In this document: in pieces, positions 24,833-33,568 of the stretch
How the letters are laid out: each line of letters opens with the position of its first letter
Numbering within the stretch: position 1 is the first letter of the stretch
Source: an uncultured Ectothiorhodospiraceae bacterium
Lineage (GTDB): Bacteria; Pseudomonadota; Gammaproteobacteria; S012-40
Direction of reading: 5' to 3'
DNA: 34,461 nt
Assembly (NCBI GenBank): GCA_945787715.1
Contig: CALZJE010000036.1
Coordinates: 1 to 34,461, forward strand
Notes under the pieces: model-generated
What the model was told of the DNA's origin: nothing
The model's database searches: none
What the model saw: the letters and a program-made list of their open reading frames with translations, nothing else
Made by a program: the position numbers and the translations under genes

Positions 24833-24862
24833 CTTGAGTAAATAAAGCTTGAGTATATAAAG
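24833..24862 (+). repeat. 15-bp tandem duplication after rpsA
   Basis: CTTGAGTAAATAAAG (24833-24847) and CTTGAGTATATAAAG (24848-24862) differ at one base and lie directly before the rpsA terminator stem. Simple duplication; no function evident. Confidence 0.7.
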
Positions 24863-24865
24863 ATA

Positions 24866-24899
24866 GGTACCTGAAAATACTTGTATATTTTCAGGTACC
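24866..24899 (+). terminator. Probable rpsA terminator hairpin
   Basis: A perfect 14-bp stem, GGTACCTGAAAATA (24866-24879) and TATTTTCAGGTACC (24886-24899), closes a 6-base loop 40 bases after the rpsA stop. The following bases (CGTTTATATT) are only moderately T-rich, so termination may be partial or bidirectional. Confidence 0.7.
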
Positions 24900-25057
24900 C
24901 GTTTATATTAATACTAACCATATGATTTAAATGATGCTTTTTAATCATACACTTCTTATTTCTGGCATAGAATTTGTCTCTAAGAAATGTTAATGGTGAA
25001 GATATTTATTAACTGATTCCTATACATCGACTTTTTCAACTATATGGTGGTTGCTCT

Positions 25058-25402
25058 ATGGAGACAGAAAGTACTCAAGAAATTACAGTAACAAAATCAG
25101 AGCTTATGGAAGTATTGTCTCGCAAACAGCCTCAATTGGCCTATAAAGATATTGAGCTTGCAGTGAAGACGATTTTGGAACAAATGACACAATCTTTATC
25201 TACTGGGGATCGAATTGAGATTCGAGGCTTTGGTAGCTTTTCTCTCCACTATCGGCCTCCCCGAATGGGTCGAAATCCTAAAACAGGTGATCCTGTACCA
25301 TTATCTGGAAAGTATGTTCCACACTTTAAGCCTGGTAAAGAGCTTAGAGAACGTGTTAATGCTTCTGTTAATCCCTCAGTTTCAGATAACGAAAAAGGCT
25401 AA
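25058..25402 (+). CDS. ihfB: Integration host factor subunit beta
   Basis: This 114-residue protein of the HU/IHF family has [12 protein letters not shown], then [31 protein letters not shown], whose beta arm bends DNA through the intercalating Pro, and [16 protein letters not shown]. Compared with E. coli IhfB (94 residues) it has about 10 extra N-terminal residues ([10 protein letters not shown]) and a short polar C-terminal tail. The usual start lies at VTKSEL, where the codon is GTA and cannot start, so the extension is real if the ATG at 25058 is used. It follows rpsA after 232 bases. Confidence 0.95.
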   Translation: METESTQEITVTKSELMEVLSRKQPQLAYKDIELAVKTILEQMTQSLSTGDRIEIRGFGSFSLHYRPPRMGRNPKTGDPVPLSGKYVPHFKPGKELRERVNASVNPSVSDNEKG

Positions 25403-25509
25403 AACTAAAAGCTTTCTTTAAATCCTAGTAATTAGGTTTGGTGTTCGCGAATGAAATATAGTAAATTACACTCACATATATCTAATTAGTGTCACATTTT
25501 GCTGATAAG

Positions 25510-25543
25510 TCTAGATTTTTTAAGGGGGGGACTTATGTCTAGA
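25510..25543 (+). promoter_or_regulatory. Unusual ribosome-binding region of lapA with a seven-G run
   Basis: The lapA start (ATG 25535) is preceded by TAAGGGGGGG, giving a run of seven G at 25524-25530 as the Shine-Dalgarno. TCTAGA at 25510-25515 and again at 25538-25543 is self-complementary and could pair across the site, placing the ribosome binding site and ATG in a 22-base loop. The G run is a possible slippage site that would alter spacing. Confidence 0.45.
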
Positions 25544-25825
25544 ATTCTAAGTTATCTGTTTTTACTCGCTGTACTAATATTAACACTCACATTCACAGCT
25601 ATTAACGTTCATCCGGTGCAAGTAAACTATTATGTTGGTTCACAGGATGCGCCTTTAGCGTTAGTGCTCAGTGTTACATTTATCGCAGGTGCATTGTTGG
25701 GTGCATTGGTTATGATGCAACCAATTATGAGGTTAAAATTGAAATCTTCTAAGCTTCGACGTGCTATTCGATCCAACGAAAAAGAAATTTCAATCCTACG
25801 TACATTGCCGCTTAAAAATCAGTAA
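25535..25825 (+). CDS. lapA: LapA-like inner-membrane protein
   Basis: This 96-residue protein has two transmembrane segments (about 4-23 and 41-62), separated by the short INVHPVQVNYYVGSQDAPL loop. A basic, coiled-coil-like cytoplasmic tail (KLKSSKLRRAIRSNEKEISILR) follows. This is the LapA (YciS, DUF1049) layout. LapA partners LapB in control of lipopolysaccharide synthesis. The ATG at 25535 follows a very strong purine run; an upstream TTG would break the first helix layout. lapB starts 6 bases after the stop. Confidence 0.88.
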   Translation: MSRILSYLFLLAVLILTLTFTAINVHPVQVNYYVGSQDAPLALVLSVTFIAGALLGALVMMQPIMRLKLKSSKLRRAIRSNEKEISILRTLPLKNQ

Positions 25826-25831
25826 TTAGTA

Positions 25832-26986
25832 GTGGAAGGGCTATTTTGGCTTCTATTACCTGTCGCGGCATACTCAGGATGGTATGCCGCTACTCGATGT
25901 TCCCGTCAAGATAGTATTAACACATTCAATAAATCAAATCTTAACGTTGCCGCAAAGAACTATAGCGAGGCGATAGCTAACCTCATTACTGACCATCCTG
26001 ACAAAGCGGTGGATATTGTTATAGACAAAGTAGAAGTATCTCCAGATACTGTTGAAGTGTATATGGCGTTAGGGAATTTGTTTCGGCGTAATGGCGAAGT
26101 GGGTCGAGCAATTCGATTGCATCAAAATTTAACGGAAAAACATTCCCTATCTCCACAACAACGAGAAAGTGTTCTATATGAGCTAGGACAAGATTATCTA
26201 TCTGCTGGTCTGCTTGATAGAGCAGAGAGAATATTTAAAGACTTAACGACATCCGTGCATTTTAAAAAACTCTCCACTCAAGCATTGGTAGAAGTTTATC
26301 AACAAGAAAAAGATTGGGACTCAGCAATTTTATATAGTGAAAAATATGAAAAATTAACTAAATCGACTCAGAAACATCTCATAAGTCAATTTTATTGCGA
26401 AATGGCAGAAAAAAAGATCAATGAGCGTCAATTTAATGAGGCCAGAGATATTTTGCGTAAAGCTTTGAACATTGATAAGAGTTGTGTTCGAGCGAATCTT
26501 TTGATGGGAGATTATGAATTTAAAGAAAAAGAATATAACGCCGCATTAGCTCATTATAAATCTATTTTAGATTATGATACTGATTTCCTACCTGAAATTA
26601 TGGACAATATGGTTTATTGTTTTCAGTACAGTGAAATTACTAAAACAACAACCCCTATTTTACCCTCAGTTACTGAAGAAAAAGTTGTAAACAATGCTGT
26701 AGTTTCTATGCAAGATCACAGAATGGTGAGCAATAGGGCGCTGAAGTTTATCGAGCAAGAGCTTGATAAAAATGCGTCTGCAAAGTTGCTTGATCAGTAT
26801 TTGTACTTGACGCTTGATGAGCCTGAAGTTTCGAATCGTAGAATATTATCTCGAGTGAAAAATTCAATTAATATGATCAGCAATAATGCTTCATACTACC
26901 GCTGTAAAAAATGTGGATTAACTGCGCATTCTCTTCATTGGCAATGCCCCAGCTGCCATAGCTGGAGCAACATAAAACCTATTTAA
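25832..26986 (+). CDS. lapB: Lipopolysaccharide assembly protein LapB (YciM)
   Basis: This 384-residue protein is anchored by an N-terminal membrane helix (about 3-20, GLFWLLLPVAAYSGWYAA). TPR repeats occupy about 60-300 (for example VYMALGNLFRRNGEVGRAIRLHQ and ANLLMGDYEFKEKEYNAALAHY). A C-terminal rubredoxin-like metal knuckle has Cys358-x-x-Cys361 and Cys372-x-x-Cys375. In E. coli LapB tethers LpxC to FtsH and so limits LPS synthesis. It starts with GTG. lapA is upstream and pyrF follows after 16 bases, as in E. coli. Confidence 0.95.
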   Translation: MEGLFWLLLPVAAYSGWYAATRCSRQDSINTFNKSNLNVAAKNYSEAIANLITDHPDKAVDIVIDKVEVSPDTVEVYMALGNLFRRNGEVGRAIRLHQNLTEKHSLSPQQRESVLYELGQDYLSAGLLDRAERIFKDLTTSVHFKKLSTQALVEVYQQEKDWDSAILYSEKYEKLTKSTQKHLISQFYCEMAEKKINERQFNEARDILRKALNIDKSCVRANLLMGDYEFKEKEYNAALAHYKSILDYDTDFLPEIMDNMVYCFQYSEITKTTTPILPSVTEEKVVNNAVVSMQDHRMVSNRALKFIEQELDKNASAKLLDQYLYLTLDEPEVSNRRILSRVKNSINMISNNASYYRCKKCGLTAHSLHWQCPSCHSWSNIKPI

Positions 26987-27002
26987 AGAAGTACATCAAA
27001 CT

Positions 27003-27704
27003 ATGAACGATCCAAAAGTTATCGTAGCACTCGATTACGATGATCGAATTGCTGTTGAGCGACTATTGTCTAATTTAACTCCAGGGGAATGTCGTGTAAA
27101 AGTTGGTAAAGAGCTGTTTACTCACTTTGGTCCAGACATCATAAAATATATTCAAGACTCTGGGTTTGAAGTTTTTTTAGATTTGAAATTTCATGACATT
27201 CCAGCGACAGTCAGAAAAGCCTGTAAAGCGGCATGTAGTCTCGGTGTATGGATGCTGAATGTGCATGCTTTAGGTGGTAGAGAAATGTTACATGCTGCGC
27301 GAGAGGGAGTTGGAGAAAGCAACCATAAATCTAAATTAATCGCTGTTACAATCTTAACTAGTAGCAATGTGAAAGATATTCATCAGATTGGCCTGCATGG
27401 TGAGCTGTCTGAAAATGTACTTCGATTAGCTTCAATGGTTCACGATGCACAATTAGATGGTGTTGTTTGCTCAGCCCAAGAAGCTAGCATAATTCGCAAA
27501 GTGACCAATGATGAGTTTATTCTAGTTTCCCCGGGTATTCGACCTTCAGGAGTTCAAAATAACGACCAAAAAAGAGTTTTAACACCCAAAGAAGCGCTCG
27601 ACAATGGCGCCAACTATTTAGTTATAGGTCGTCCGATAACTCAAGCAGAAAATCCAAATAGAGTATTACAAGATATAAATAGAGAGCTTGTTAATAGAAT
27701 ATAA
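27003..27704 (+). CDS. pyrF: Orotidine 5'-phosphate decarboxylase
   Basis: This 233-residue TIM-barrel enzyme has VALDYDD (Asp11), the catalytic DLKFHDIPATV (Asp60, Lys62, Asp65), VSPGIRP and YLVIGRPIT (phosphate binding). It makes UMP in pyrimidine synthesis. It is the last gene of the lapA-lapB-pyrF set. The gap to the next gene (142 bases) has an imperfect hairpin around 27761-27785 but no clear terminator. Confidence 0.97.
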   Translation: MNDPKVIVALDYDDRIAVERLLSNLTPGECRVKVGKELFTHFGPDIIKYIQDSGFEVFLDLKFHDIPATVRKACKAACSLGVWMLNVHALGGREMLHAAREGVGESNHKSKLIAVTILTSSNVKDIHQIGLHGELSENVLRLASMVHDAQLDGVVCSAQEASIIRKVTNDEFILVSPGIRPSGVQNNDQKRVLTPKEALDNGANYLVIGRPITQAENPNRVLQDINRELVNRI

Positions 27705-27846
27705 AATACCTAGAACGGTTGAAATTAATACAGCCATAAGTCCAATCCACTATCCTTTAATTATCTCATTGATAACCAATTGAGATGAGCTATTAAATTA
27801 ACTGTTTTTTAATAATCGATAAGCATAAGCAATTAAAGGGGTCACC

Positions 27847-28125
27847 ATGGCACTGCGTATTTTTTCTCTATTTGTTCTATTACTCTCCTCTAGTCTGGTG
27901 TTAGCAGCACCTGTATCTATAAATGATGCTAGTGCGGAGCAAATTACTAATTCATTAAAAGGTATTGGACCAAGTAAAGCTGCAGCAATAATCAAATATA
28001 GATCCGAAAACGGCCCATTTAAAACCGTAGATGAATTAACTGAAATTAAAGGTATTGGACCTAAAACAATCGAAAGGAATCGAGTTGATATTATCATTAA
28101 TCCTGCTAACGATATGAGTTCTTGA
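27847..28125 (+). CDS. ComEA-like helix-hairpin-helix DNA-binding protein
   Basis: This 92-residue protein has a cleavable signal peptide (about 1-20, LFVLLLSSSLVLAAP). Two helix-hairpin-helix motifs (about 29-48 ITNSLKGIGPSKAAAII and 60-78 LTEIKGIGPKTIERNR) follow, with the GIGP turn that contacts the DNA backbone. The pattern is that of small periplasmic ComEA homologues, which bind incoming DNA during uptake. No other competence gene is nearby. GGGG lies 4 bases before the ATG. A strong terminator follows. In pseudomonads a gene of this type borders the O-antigen locus. Confidence 0.87.
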   Translation: MALRIFSLFVLLLSSSLVLAAPVSINDASAEQITNSLKGIGPSKAAAIIKYRSENGPFKTVDELTEIKGIGPKTIERNRVDIIINPANDMSS

Positions 28126-28147
28126 ATAAAAATCATGTCTGCTATAT

Positions 28148-28175
28148 AAAGGGTGGCTTTTGCCACCCTTTTTTT
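28148..28175 (+). terminator. Intrinsic terminator after the ComEA-like gene
   Basis: AAAGGGTGGC (28148-28157) pairs perfectly with GCCACCCTTT (28162-28171) around a TTTT loop and runs into seven T (28169-28175). This is a textbook Rho-independent terminator. It lies before the ATG at 28182, which argues that the next gene does not start upstream of it. Confidence 0.93.
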
Positions 28176-28181
28176 ATATTT

Positions 28182-29702
28182 ATGATTTATTTAATTAAAC
28201 GTATATTTGCTCTTCTGTTATTGTTTTATTCAGTTATCTGTTTTAGCAGTAGTTCCGAAACTCTTCCTGTTAATAAAAATAAATTAGTTTTTTCATTTGA
28301 TCAAATAGAAGTTGTTGAAAATGAAAAAATGGGATTATTAGGTGGTAGCTATCTTTTTCCGATGGGAGCAGGATTTTATACAGGACTTGGTGTGTATGGA
28401 GCCGTTACGGGTGACAGAGGAGGCTTTTTTACCGGTGGTTTACAATTAACTTGGGACAAAGCTTTAACTCAAGAATATTTTTTTAGTGCGCAATTATTTG
28501 GTGGTGGGGGTGGAGGTGGTGCTGCCCCTCAAGGCGGTGGACTGATGTACCGTACTTCAATGGAGATAGGTAAAAATTTCACTAATAATCGTGTTGCCGC
28601 AGGAATCAGTTACATTAACTTTCCCAATGGGGAAATTGAAAGCCACCAATTGACATTTTCTTATTCCAGATATTTTGATAACTTACATTTATCAGGCTAT
28701 CGACCACCATCTGCGGTACTAAACTCTTGGCGAAAAGCTCTTAACAAAGGTTTTTCATCAACTCAACAAACATTTTCTTTACAGTTTCTTAGCTATTATC
28801 CAGATGATGAAAATAAAGGTCGAAGTGGTAAAGCTCTAAAGCAGCGAATGGATATGTTGGGTGTTCGATGGTCACGAAAGCTGAAAAATAATTATTGGTT
28901 TGAATTTGAAACAGCAGGTGCGGTAAGTGGTGGCATTGATGGTTTTGCTCAAGTACTTGGCGGTATTTCCTATCGATTACCCCTACACAAATGGTTTACA
29001 TTTAACTCAGGCAGCTTAGTGGGTGCTGCCGGTGGTGGTGATGTAGATACAGGTGGTGGCGGAATAGTTAGAGCTTACACAGGCATTGATATTCTGCTCA
29101 GTAATCATTGGCAAATAAATAATCAAATTGGGATAAATTGGGCGGTAGATGGAGAGTTTCTTGCTCCCTTTACAAGCATAAATCTAGTATATGCATTTTC
29201 TAGTTTTTATCCAGCGGCACCAGAGCTGGTCCGTTTTAATAATCAAGAAATTTATTGGCGACAATTGAGAATTCGATCAGGCATTCAAACATATTTTTCA
29301 ATGAATCCAGCATCTCGTAAAAGCAATAATGTCGAGCCTGTTAATGTAGATTTAGCAAGCTTAAAACTTGATGCTTATATAAATTCATGGATGTTTCTCT
29401 CTGGTCATGCGTTAGGTGCTGCTACCGGTGGCGCCGGTGGATATGCGGCCGGTTTGGTGGGACCTGGTTTTCAATTTGGTCGTTATGTGAGCGTGGAATT
29501 ACTTTTAGGGGCGGCGGGTGGAGGTGGCTTAGCTGTAGGTGCGGGTAAAATCTTTCAGCCAATGTTGAATCTTGAATTACCTATTAATAAATCCCTAGGG
29601 TTTGAAGTTTCGTTAGGATATATCGAGGCCATTGGTGGTGGTATGTCAGCTCCTGTCTCAAATTTTTCCATTGCATATTATTTCATGCAACCCTATCAAT
29701 AA
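28182..29702 (+). CDS. Glycine-rich, internally repeated exported protein of unknown function
   Basis: This 506-residue protein has a signal peptide (about 1-23, KRIFALLLLFYSVICFS). The mature part is rich in Gly and aromatics, with alternating amphipathic strands such as FTGGLQLTWDKALTQEYFFSAQLFGG. Gly-rich clusters occur at about 107-121 (GGGGGGGAAPQGGG), 280-293 (GAAGGGDVDTGGGG), 411-424, 443-456 (GAAGGGGLAVGAG) and 485-490. Each is followed by strand-like sequence, and three modules end in SYSRYF, NLVYAF and IAYYFM. This points to three diverged repeats of about 100-130 residues and a beta-rich, probably outer-membrane protein. I chose the ATG at 28182; an in-frame TTG at 28122 would run through the terminator. 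No Shine-Dalgarno is clear. A role in polysaccharide export or attachment is inferred from position only. Confidence 0.7.
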   Translation: MIYLIKRIFALLLLFYSVICFSSSSETLPVNKNKLVFSFDQIEVVENEKMGLLGGSYLFPMGAGFYTGLGVYGAVTGDRGGFFTGGLQLTWDKALTQEYFFSAQLFGGGGGGGAAPQGGGLMYRTSMEIGKNFTNNRVAAGISYINFPNGEIESHQLTFSYSRYFDNLHLSGYRPPSAVLNSWRKALNKGFSSTQQTFSLQFLSYYPDDENKGRSGKALKQRMDMLGVRWSRKLKNNYWFEFETAGAVSGGIDGFAQVLGGISYRLPLHKWFTFNSGSLVGAAGGGDVDTGGGGIVRAYTGIDILLSNHWQINNQIGINWAVDGEFLAPFTSINLVYAFSSFYPAAPELVRFNNQEIYWRQLRIRSGIQTYFSMNPASRKSNNVEPVNVDLASLKLDAYINSWMFLSGHALGAATGGAGGYAAGLVGPGFQFGRYVSVELLLGAAGGGGLAVGAGKIFQPMLNLELPINKSLGFEVSLGYIEAIGGGMSAPVSNFSIAYYFMQPYQ

Positions 29703-29796
29703 CTGTAATGAACCAATTATATAGTTCGTTTGTTGTTCAGTTAATAATCTTAGACGTAATCCTTTTTTCTATTTGATAATTATGAATGTTAATCAA

Positions 29797-29805
29797 TGGT
29801 ATAAT
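29797..29805 (+). promoter_or_regulatory. Extended -10 promoter for the polysaccharide export gene
   Basis: TGGTATAAT combines a perfect -10 hexamer (29800-29805) with the TGn extension. It lies 33 bases before the GTG at 29838. The best -35, TTGATA at 29773-29778, is 21 bases upstream and too far, as is tolerable for extended -10 promoters. Confidence 0.6.
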
Positions 29806-29837
29806 TCGCGTTATTTTGTGTTTTGGTTGGAGGGGCT

Positions 29838-32576
29838 GTGAAAAAACTTAATTTTGGGCTTAAGCTGTTTACCATATTCTCAGTGCTTATGTCTCAACCA
29901 TTATTGTCAGCGACTATGAACCCAGCAGAAATTCTGGGTAGATTATCAAGCGATCAACAAGCTGAGTTAATGAAATATGCATCTGGTAGCAATCAAATAA
30001 GAGGAAGTAAACGTCTTGCCGCAACGACCAAAAAACAAGATGAAAATAATCAGGAATTAGAAAAACAACTGAGAACTGATGATACAGAAGATGATTTATC
30101 GAGTGTAAAAGAGCCAATTCTTTTACCTTCAACAAGTATCATTGTATTTTTTGATGAAAAAAGTTTAATTGAGTCTTTAGAGCGTACTTCGCAAGAAGAG
30201 ATATTTACGCCAGATCAACCTCAACAACTCTTTATGCTCAATGAAATGGGGGAGATAAATATCCCCGGATTAGGGAATATTCCCCTTGCTGGTTTGTCAG
30301 AAGAAGAAGCTGCTGCTCGTATTAATCTCCATCCTTTGCTTCAAAGCTACTCAATTAGAGTAATGATATTGCCTTTTCAAAAATATGGTGTTTCAGAACT
30401 GAAGCCTTTCGGGCATGAACTATTTCGACAAGAATTCGACTTGTTGGAGCCGGATACATCAATACCTGTTCCAGATAATTATGTCGTAGGGCCTGGAGAT
30501 CAGGTTCATGTGCAGTTAATCGGAAAATCTAATCAAGAGTATCTGATCGAAATATCAAGAGATAGCACGCTTTCTATTCCTGATATTGGGGTATTTCCTG
30601 TGACAGGCCTGAGCTTCACAGAGCTAAAATCAGATCTGAAAAAAAGAATAAAACATCAATTAATTGGTGTGGATGCGTTTATCACTTTGGGTGCTTTACG
30701 TTCTATTCGTGTTTTTGTTTTGGGCGAAATTAAAAAGCCCGGCGCTTATTCAGTCAGTGGTCTTTCTACAATGACTAATGCGTTAATGCAAGGTCAGGGA
30801 ATTACTGATATTGGTTCGTTGCGAAATGTAGAATTGAAACGTGGAGGTCGTTTAATTCAAACGTTGGATCTCTATGAGCTATTGTTAAAAGGGAACTCTA
30901 AAAATGATGTGCGAATTCTTCCTGGTGATGTCATCCACGTTCCAGCAATAAAAAGCGCCGTATCAGTTAGTGGCGAAATAAGAAGGCCTGCGATTTATGA
31001 GATAAAAAATGAGCAAAAAATTAAGGACATAATAGAGCTTGCTGGTGGTTTGTTACCAACTGCACAGAAATCAAATGTTCAGATTGAGCGAGTTAATGAT
31101 AAAAATCAGAGATTGATAGATGTAGATCTGGGACAAAAAAATGGCTGGGATTTTTCCGTTAAAAATGGTGATATTGTAAAAATATCATCAATACTTGATC
31201 GTCAGGATAATGTCATTCATCTTTCGGGTGAAGTTGTTAGCCCAGGGAAATATCAATGGAGACCAAACCTAAGATTAACTGATGTTATTTCTAATCTGCG
31301 TGAAATAAAAAGTCATGCAGACGCAGAATATATAGTGATTAAACGATATCCTAAGCCGAACCATCAATTGAAAGTGTTGACGGTTAGTCTGCGTAATGCT
31401 TTATTTCAGCCATCAAGTAGCGATAACATCCAGCTGGAGCAAGATGATGAGATATTAGTACTTAGTCTTAACAAAAATAGAACGCTGCAAATCCAAACAA
31501 TTATTGAGCAGTTGAATGCGCAATCAAGTGCTGATGAACCCAGTAAAATTGTTCGTGTAATAGGGCAAGTGCGGGGTCCTGGAAAATACCCACTCAAACA
31601 GGGAATGCGTGTCGCCGATTTGGTGGTTGCTGGTGGACGTCTTTCAGAATCTGCTTATACATTAGATGCCGAATTAACACGTTTTGTTGTTGAGCCGGGA
31701 AAGCCGCGCGACATATTGCACATTATTATTAATTTAAATGAGGCAATGAAAGGAAATAAAGCTTACAACCTAGAGCTAGAACCTTTTGATCTGCTCAATA
31801 TAAAAGAAATTCCTCTTTGGGAAGAAGAGGAGCAAGTTGAATTGGTGGGAGAGCTTAAATTTCCGGGGAAATTTGCCATTCAACGGGGTGAAACACTTCG
31901 ATCATTATTAAATCGAGCGGGTGGGCTAACAAAATTTGCCTATCCTAGTGGCGCTGTTTTTATACGGGAAGATTTAAAAAAACGTGAACAAGAGCGTATG
32001 GATACAATGGCTGCAAACCTTGAAGCAGAGCTTGCCTCTATTAGTCTTGAACGAAGTGGGGATCCAAGTCAAGTGCAAAGTTCCGGTACCGCTCAAAGCT
32101 TATTAACAAAGTTACGGACAACCAAGGCTGCCGGTAGACTTGTTATCGACCTGGAAAAAATTGCTAGTGCAGAAAGTGAAGATTTTTACTCAATAGTGCT
32201 TCGTGGTGGCGACAAACTCTATGTGCCTTCTAAGATGCAGGAAGTTAGCGTCATTGGCCAGGTTTTCCATCCCACTTCTCATTTGTTTCAACCGAATTTA
32301 GACATGGATGATTATGTCGACTTGAGTGGTGGCATGACGCGAAAAGCGGATGATGACAGTGTTTATGTTATTCGAGCAAACGGTGCGGTGCATACTGCAA
32401 CAAATTCATGGCTGGATGATAATCCTGATATTGAGCCTGGCGATACTGTGGTTGTTCCATTAGATGCTGAAAGAATCAGTAATTTAAAATTATGGGGTAG
32501 TGTTTCGCAGATTGTCTATCAACTAGGTTTGTCTGCAGCTGCCTGGAATACAGTGGGATTATTTGGTACAAATTAA
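29838..32576 (+). CDS. Wza/OtnA-type polysaccharide export protein with multiple SLBB domains
   Basis: This 912-residue exported protein has a signal peptide (about 1-25, ending LLSA) without a lipobox Cys, unlike Wza. The polysaccharide-export domain begins around 213 (NYVVGPGDQVHVQLIG). About six SLBB-type repeats follow, starting near 290 (VFVLGEIKKPGAYSV), 375 (VSVSGEIRRPAIYEI), 458 (IHLSGEVVSPGKYQW), 573 (VRVIGQVRGPGKYPL), 667 (VELVGELKFPGKFAI) and 803 (VSVIGQVFHPTSHLF). This long form recalls Vibrio OtnA/WbfF capsule export proteins. It would form the periplasmic/outer-membrane conduit for capsule or exopolysaccharide. GGAGGGG precedes the GTG start with 4-base spacing from its core. 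The Wzz-type gene starts one base after the stop. Confidence 0.9.
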   Translation: MKKLNFGLKLFTIFSVLMSQPLLSATMNPAEILGRLSSDQQAELMKYASGSNQIRGSKRLAATTKKQDENNQELEKQLRTDDTEDDLSSVKEPILLPSTSIIVFFDEKSLIESLERTSQEEIFTPDQPQQLFMLNEMGEINIPGLGNIPLAGLSEEEAAARINLHPLLQSYSIRVMILPFQKYGVSELKPFGHELFRQEFDLLEPDTSIPVPDNYVVGPGDQVHVQLIGKSNQEYLIEISRDSTLSIPDIGVFPVTGLSFTELKSDLKKRIKHQLIGVDAFITLGALRSIRVFVLGEIKKPGAYSVSGLSTMTNALMQGQGITDIGSLRNVELKRGGRLIQTLDLYELLLKGNSKNDVRILPGDVIHVPAIKSAVSVSGEIRRPAIYEIKNEQKIKDIIELAGGLLPTAQKSNVQIERVNDKNQRLIDVDLGQKNGWDFSVKNGDIVKISSILDRQDNVIHLSGEVVSPGKYQWRPNLRLTDVISNLREIKSHADAEYIVIKRYPKPNHQLKVLTVSLRNALFQPSSSDNIQLEQDDEILVLSLNKNRTLQIQTIIEQLNAQSSADEPSKIVRVIGQVRGPGKYPLKQGMRVADLVVAGGRLSESAYTLDAELTRFVVEPGKPRDILHIIINLNEAMKGNKAYNLELEPFDLLNIKEIPLWEEEEQVELVGELKFPGKFAIQRGETLRSLLNRAGGLTKFAYPSGAVFIREDLKKREQERMDTMAANLEAELASISLERSGDPSQVQSSGTAQSLLTKLRTTKAAGRLVIDLEKIASAESEDFYSIVLRGGDKLYVPSKMQEVSVIGQVFHPTSHLFQPNLDMDDYVDLSGGMTRKADDDSVYVIRANGAVHTATNSWLDDNPDIEPGDTVVVPLDAERISNLKLWGSVSQIVYQLGLSAAAWNTVGLFGTN

Positions 32577-32577
32577 A

Positions 32578-33567
32578 ATGAATAATCCACAGAATAGTTA
32601 TAATAAAGATTCAGCAGAAAATGTGAAGTCAAGTAGTCAACAACCCATCTATTACATGCCGGTTTCACAACCTCAAATTGACGAAGATGAGATAAATCTA
32701 CTTGATTACTGGCGCATATTGATGCGTTACAAATGGATGATAGTTTTAATAACACTCTTATCCGGTTCAATTGCTGTTTTTGTCGCAATGAACGCTACTG
32801 AAATATATCGAGCTGAAGTAGTTCTCGCTCCGGCTGGGGAGGATCAAAATTCAGCATCAGCACTTTCCAATCAGTTTGGTGGATTGGCTGCGCTTGCCGG
32901 TGTGAATTTAGGTGGAGGTGGTGGTCAATTACAAGAATCAATTGCAACACTGAAATCTCGAGTTTTTACTGAAGCATTTATCAATGATCTAAACTTAATG
33001 CCAGTTTTGTATGAAAAAATTTGGGATGTTGAGTCTAAAAGATGGTTGGTGGAAGATGAAAAAGAGATTCCTTCTGCTTTGGCCGCTTATAAATTAATAG
33101 ATGGTATGCGTTCTATTACTGATGATAAAAAGACGGGCATGTATGTGCTTGCCTTTGAATGGAGTGATCCTGAGCTTGCAGCGCAATGGGCAAATGTTAC
33201 TGTCGAAAGAATAAATAAACATCAGAAAGAAAAAGCAATTATCGAAGCACAGAATAGTATTAAGTATTTAGAAGATCAGATTGAAGAAACCAGTGCTGTA
33301 GAAATGCGTCAAGCTATATATCGCCTCATTGAAGCACAAACAAAAAATATTATGCTGGCCAGCGTAAGAGATGAATTTGTTTTTCGCGTCATTGATCCTG
33401 CGGTAGTTCCTGAGGAGAGAATAAAACCTAAGAAAAAACTTATGGTAGTTCTTGGGCTGATGGTTGGTTTTATGTTGAGTATATTCCTGGCATTTTTTCT
33501 GGCATTTATTAAAAAGCAGAAAGAGCTGAGTGTGGATGAAAATAATAAGAATCAAATAGAGAGTTAA
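32578..33567 (+). CDS. Wzz-family polysaccharide chain-length/co-polymerase protein
   Basis: This 329-residue protein has the Wzz layout. A polar N-terminal tail with EDEINLLDYWRILMRYKW leads into a first membrane helix (about 54-73). The periplasmic part has a Gly-rich stretch (LAGVNLGGGGGQLQES) and a coiled-coil-like region. The Pro-containing VVPEERIKPKKK precedes the second membrane helix (about 286-312). No C-terminal tyrosine-kinase domain follows, so it is a Wzz/OtnB type rather than a Wzc type. It would set chain length and couple synthesis to the export protein upstream. The ATG at 32578 has no good ribosome binding site and probably depends on translation of the upstream gene, which ends one base before. 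Confidence 0.88.
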   Translation: MNNPQNSYNKDSAENVKSSSQQPIYYMPVSQPQIDEDEINLLDYWRILMRYKWMIVLITLLSGSIAVFVAMNATEIYRAEVVLAPAGEDQNSASALSNQFGGLAALAGVNLGGGGGQLQESIATLKSRVFTEAFINDLNLMPVLYEKIWDVESKRWLVEDEKEIPSALAAYKLIDGMRSITDDKKTGMYVLAFEWSDPELAAQWANVTVERINKHQKEKAIIEAQNSIKYLEDQIEETSAVEMRQAIYRLIEAQTKNIMLASVRDEFVFRVIDPAVVPEERIKPKKKLMVVLGLMVGFMLSIFLAFFLAFIKKQKELSVDENNKNQIES

Positions 33568-33568
33568 G

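Noticed and set aside
27705-27846. pyrF terminator
   Set aside because: The hairpin near 27761-27785 has a bulge and is not followed by a T run.
27798-28166. 122-codon minus-strand frame over the ComEA-like gene
   Set aside because: It is antisense to a gene with a clear signal peptide and helix-hairpin-helix motifs and runs through the terminator stem.
28122-28181. Upstream TTG start for the glycine-rich protein
   Set aside because: It would translate through a strong intrinsic terminator and spoil the signal peptide that starts at the ATG at 28182.
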